This document shows positions 61,639-64,000 of a stretch of 64,000 nt of DNA, in pieces (position 1 is the stretch's first letter; each line of letters begins with the position of its first letter). Under the pieces are notes generated by a model. That model was not told where the DNA came from. It worked only from the letters and a program-made list of their open reading frames with translations, and made no database searches. Source of the stretch: an uncultured Acetatifactor sp. (GTDB lineage Bacteria; Bacillota; Clostridia; Lachnospirales; Lachnospiraceae); NCBI GenBank assembly GCA_910577665.1, contig CAJTOJ010000005.1, positions 55,721 to 119,720 on the forward strand. Direction: 5' to 3'. A program made the position numbers and the translations under genes.

Positions 61639-62250
61639 GTCTTCTTCCCCTGGATCAAGTCTTCTTCATGTCTTCTTCCAGGTCCTTTCTCTCCGCTGTC
61701 AGCTTTCCGATGTACCGATGCAACGGCAGCTGTTGTAAGAAAAGCATACCGGACCTCCCTCCCCTTTTCAAGAAACCATATTTGCACAGAAATCGGCCTT
61801 TTCCTCCCATACACGCAAAAAACAGGCCTTTCATGCCTGTCTTTTTTCCATTTCCCCTATATCCATTGCAACTATCGCACAATTTCCTGGCTGTTGCTGG
61901 CCGTGAAAGACTGCCGGAAGTCCCTTGACAAAACAACAAGCCCATGGTAACATAACAGAAATTGAAAAGAAAAGGTCCTTTCCAGAGTCTTTTCAAAGCA
62001 ATTACTTGGACCACTCCTCCGGGAGTCGAGGCCATACGGACAGCCGGGTCCACTGCCGATTGGCAGCCTTGTGTTGCCTTATTGATTGAGTTAAAAGCTC
62101 AAATTTTATAAGTTGGTTACTTCATAACCGAAATGTGCCCTGTGTGCAGACTTGTGAAACGGTCAATAAGAGTAGTAAAAGTAATATTGCTATATAGACT
62201 CTGATCCCCCGTCTTATCCGAACAGCTTCTTCCAGTTCAGATTTTTGCAT
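61639..62250. other. about 600 bases with stem-loops and no sure gene
   Basis: No convincing gene on either strand up to the small candidate at 62122-62250. Several short hairpins cluster on the plus strand: ACTCC-TCCG-GGAGT (62013-62026, a stable UNCG loop), GGAC-AGCCGG-GTCC (62038-62051) and CTGCC-GATT-GGCAG (62053-62066). They could be part of an RNA, but match no riboswitch class I know. Confidence 0.4.
62122..62250 (-). CDS. candidate small membrane peptide (42 aa)
   Basis: A short frame starting at the ATG at 62250 with AAAGGA about nine bases upstream. It begins MQKSELEEAVRIRRGIRVYI and contains a Leu-rich hydrophobic stretch (AILLLLLLLTVSQV) near its end. It would be divergent from the decarboxylase gene. 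The composition is plausible for a single-pass peptide, but length and the absence of known relatives make this tentative. Confidence 0.25.
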   Translation of the reverse strand: MQKSELEEAVRIRRGIRVYIAILLLLLLLTVSQVCTQGTFRL

Positions 62251-62317
62251 TTTTCCCATTCCTTTTGGGTAATGGACATTTTGCAGAAGATCAACCTGAT
62301 GAAGTTCCTCTGATAGC

Positions 62318-62357
62318 AACCGCAAGTCGTGCAGACAGCACAGCTTGCGGTTTTGTT
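62318..62357 (+). terminator. hairpin terminator directly before the decarboxylase start
   Basis: AACCGCAAG (62318-62326) and GTGC pair with GCAC and CTTGCGGTT (62344-62352), followed by TTTTGTT. It lies 33 bases before the likely start codon of the downstream gene, so it may be an attenuator for the polyamine genes rather than the end of another transcript. Confidence 0.75.
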
Positions 62358-62390
62358 ATGCCAGCAGAAGAAAAAGGAGCAGGAAAGAAA

Positions 62391-63860
62391 TTGAAAATCC
62401 CCCGAACCCATCCAAATCTAAACAGCCAGAACCGTGCACCCATTTATGAGGCGTTGGAGTCCTTCCGGCAGATGCGGGTTGTCCCCTTTGATGTACCAGG
62501 CCATAAGCGGGGCCGGGGCAATCCGGAGCTGACCGAATTTCTGGGACAGCAGTGTATTGGGGCAGATGTAAACAGCATGAAGCCTCTTGACAACCTATGC
62601 CATCCGGTATCGGTCATCCTGGAGGCAGAAAAGCTGGCGGCGGACGCCTTTGGAGCGGCCCACGCATTTCTGATGGTTGGCGGCACTACAAGTTCTGTGC
62701 AGAGCATGATCCTTGCAACCTGCAAGCGGGGGGATGAGATCATTCTGCCCCGCAACGTCCATAGGAGCGTGATCAACGCCCTGGTTCTGTGTGGCGCGGT
62801 GCCGGTGTACGTCAATCCGGATGTAGATGTGCGTCTGGGCATATCCCTGGGGATGCGCCGGGAACAGGTGGCAAAGGCTATTGCCGAACATCCGGGCGCA
62901 GTGGCGGTGCTGGTAAACAATCCCACCTACTACGGCATATGCAGTGACCTGCGGGCCATTGTCAAAATGGCTCACGCCGCAGGGATGAGATGTCTTGCGG
63001 ATGAAGCCCACGGCACCCATTTCTATTTTGGCGGGGGTCTGCCGGTATCAGCCATGGCGGCAGGAGCGGACATGGCTTCCGTATCCATGCACAAGAGCGG
63101 TGGCAGCCTGACCCAGTCCAGCCTGCTTTTAGTAGGACCGGATGTCCACGCCGGATATGTGCGGCAGATTATCAATCTGACCCAGACCACCTCCGGCAGT
63201 TATCTGCTGATGTCCAGCCTGGACATCAGCCGCCGGAACCTGGCCTTGAGGGGCCGGGCAATGTTCCATCAGGTAGCCGACCTGGCAGAGTATGCCCGGC
63301 AGGAAATCAATGTAGTGGGTGGATACTATGCCTTTGGCCGGGAACTGATGAATGGAGACTCTGTATTCGACTTTGACACCACCAAACTCAGCGTCCATAC
63401 CCTGGAAATCGGTCTGGCCGGCATTGAAGTATATGATATTCTGCGGGATGAATATGATATCCAGATTGAATTCGGTGACATCGGCAACATTCTGGCCTAC
63501 CTCTCCATGGGGGACCGCCCCCAGGAAGTGGAACGGCTGGTCAGTGCCCTGGCAGAGATCCGGCGGCGCTACCAGAGGGATCCGTCTGGCCTTCTGAGCC
63601 AGGAATACATAGAGCCGGAAGTGGTAGCCAGCCCCCAGGAGGCGTTTTATGCCCAGAAGATCAGCCTGCCCCTAACCAGGACCCAGGGGCGGGTATGCAG
63701 TGAGTTCGTGATGTGCTACCCGCCCGGTATCCCCCTGCTGGCCCCGGGGGAACGGGTCACCGCAAAGATCCTGGAGCACATCCGGTACGCCAAGGAAAAA
63801 GGGTGCAGCATGACCGGTCCGGAAGATCCGAATCTCGAACAGCTGAATGTGCTGGCATGA
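62391..63860 (+). CDS. Orn/Lys/Arg decarboxylase family enzyme
   Basis: A PLP enzyme of about 489 residues (fold type I, small Firmicute form) that decarboxylates arginine, lysine or ornithine. I favour a TTG start at 62391, with AAGGAG about 11 bases upstream and AGGAAAG closer; an ATG at 62358 sits at the foot of the terminator without a ribosome-binding site. Family features: VPFDVPGHKRGRGNPEL, FLMVGGTTSSVQSMILA, ADEAHGTHFYFG and the PLP lysine in SVSMHKSGGSLTQSS, then the C-terminal domain with FVMCYPPGIPLLAPGE. The next gene is speE, so agmatine- or putrescine-based polyamine synthesis is likely. Confidence 0.92.
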   Translation: MKIPRTHPNLNSQNRAPIYEALESFRQMRVVPFDVPGHKRGRGNPELTEFLGQQCIGADVNSMKPLDNLCHPVSVILEAEKLAADAFGAAHAFLMVGGTTSSVQSMILATCKRGDEIILPRNVHRSVINALVLCGAVPVYVNPDVDVRLGISLGMRREQVAKAIAEHPGAVAVLVNNPTYYGICSDLRAIVKMAHAAGMRCLADEAHGTHFYFGGGLPVSAMAAGADMASVSMHKSGGSLTQSSLLLVGPDVHAGYVRQIINLTQTTSGSYLLMSSLDISRRNLALRGRAMFHQVADLAEYARQEINVVGGYYAFGRELMNGDSVFDFDTTKLSVHTLEIGLAGIEVYDILRDEYDIQIEFGDIGNILAYLSMGDRPQEVERLVSALAEIRRRYQRDPSGLLSQEYIEPEVVASPQEAFYAQKISLPLTRTQGRVCSEFVMCYPPGIPLLAPGERVTAKILEHIRYAKEKGCSMTGPEDPNLEQLNVLA

Positions 63861-63873
63861 AAGGAGAGCAACT

Positions 63874-64000
63874 ATGGAAATGTGGTTCAGTGAATTACAT
63901 ACCCCGGATGTGAAACACAGCATCCGGGTCAACCGGCACCTGTATTCCAAGCAGAGCGACTACCAGCGCATCGATATCTTCGAGACGCCTGAATTCGGCC
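63874..64000 (+). CDS. speE: spermidine synthase (start only)
   Basis: The first 42 codons of a gene that continues past the window. It starts at the ATG at 63874, 13 bases after the decarboxylase stop, with AAGGAG upstream. The sequence MEMWFSELHTPDVKHSIRV and the following QSDYQRIDIFETPEFG are the characteristic opening of SpeE. The enzyme transfers an aminopropyl group to putrescine. Co-transcription with the decarboxylase is implied by spacing. Confidence 0.88.
   Translation, partial: MEMWFSELHTPDVKHSIRVNRHLYSKQSDYQRIDIFETPEFG

Noticed and set aside
61655..62053. Minus-strand frame of 132 codons upstream of the truncated permease
   Set aside because: Crosses several stem-loops, has no ribosome-binding site and no recognisable protein pattern.
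61939..62080. Known riboswitch in the stem-loop-rich gap
   Set aside because: I compared it by eye with TPP, FMN, SAM, lysine, glycine, cobalamin, guanidine, ZTP and T-box cores and found no match.
62214..62411. Minus-strand frame of 65 codons overlapping the decarboxylase start
   Set aside because: Its reading overlaps the terminator and the start of a well-supported gene; Cys/Phe-rich and unlike a real protein.

Overview
The window looks like a chromosomal stretch of a Gram-positive anaerobe of the Lachnospiraceae (Clostridia). Supporting signs are strong AGGAGG-type ribosome-binding sites, frequent GTG starts, moderately GC-rich coding sequence with A+T-rich gaps, a uvrC-hprK-murB-rapZ-whiA-crh block, an archaeal/eukaryotic-type ProS behind a T-box leader, YitT and DUF1846 proteins, and LplABC-type oligosaccharide transport with membrane-bound AraC regulation. 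I cannot name the genus. Most genes lie on the minus strand. I saw no rRNA, tRNA, CRISPR array or intact transposase.

Layout. 1-7.7 kb: two chemoreceptors (the first cut by the window edge), a DUF1266-like acidic protein, a GNAT acetyltransferase, a cyclophilin and class II aldolase. 7.8-12.7 kb: an unusual pair of helix-turn-helix fusions. One is an XRE-membrane-EreA/ChaN-like protein. The other is an XRE-AlaA aminotransferase whose 5' leader is a diverged tandem duplication. A frameshifted XRE remnant lies between them. 12.7-17.2 kb: sbcCD. 17.3-21.4 kb: a decayed solute-binding lipoprotein gene and a large GH106-like glycosidase gene. 21.5-32.1 kb: a conserved minus-strand block (lipid kinase, crh, whiA, rapZ, murB, ROK glucokinase, hprK, uvrC, ftsH) that holds carbon-catabolite signalling (HprK acting on Crh) with cell-wall and division functions. 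32-43.4 kb: GT-C glycosyltransferase, DUF1846, a frameshifted A+T-rich gene, YitT, thioredoxin, trmB, dacF, a DEDDh exonuclease, an esterase and proS.

44.3-58.9 kb is an inducible glycan-use locus read on the minus strand: a membrane AraC regulator, two permeases, a solute-binding lipoprotein, a GH106-like hydrolase, an acetyl-xylan-esterase-like hydrolase and an SGNH hydrolase. Two further EstA/EstD-type esterases and a MATE exporter lie upstream. The logic fits uptake and intracellular trimming of an acylated, possibly rhamnose-bearing oligosaccharide. Two more loci of the same kind are decayed: the lipoprotein remnant at 17.3-17.9 kb and a permease cut short at 60.9 kb. The window ends with an Spx/ArsC-like protein, TrpB2 and the start of a polyamine operon (Orn/Lys/Arg decarboxylase plus speE).

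The most notable unexplained signal is a short dispersed repeat with two hairpins, present at 7809-7895 and inverted at 60927-61011. The stem of the first hairpin differs between copies but keeps its pairing, as expected for a selected RNA or DNA structure. The second copy coincides with the truncation point of the permease gene. Other non-coding items are a probable MITE-like element beside the proS T-box, a pair of related inverted elements flanking the MATE gene, and a terminator placed directly before the decarboxylase start.
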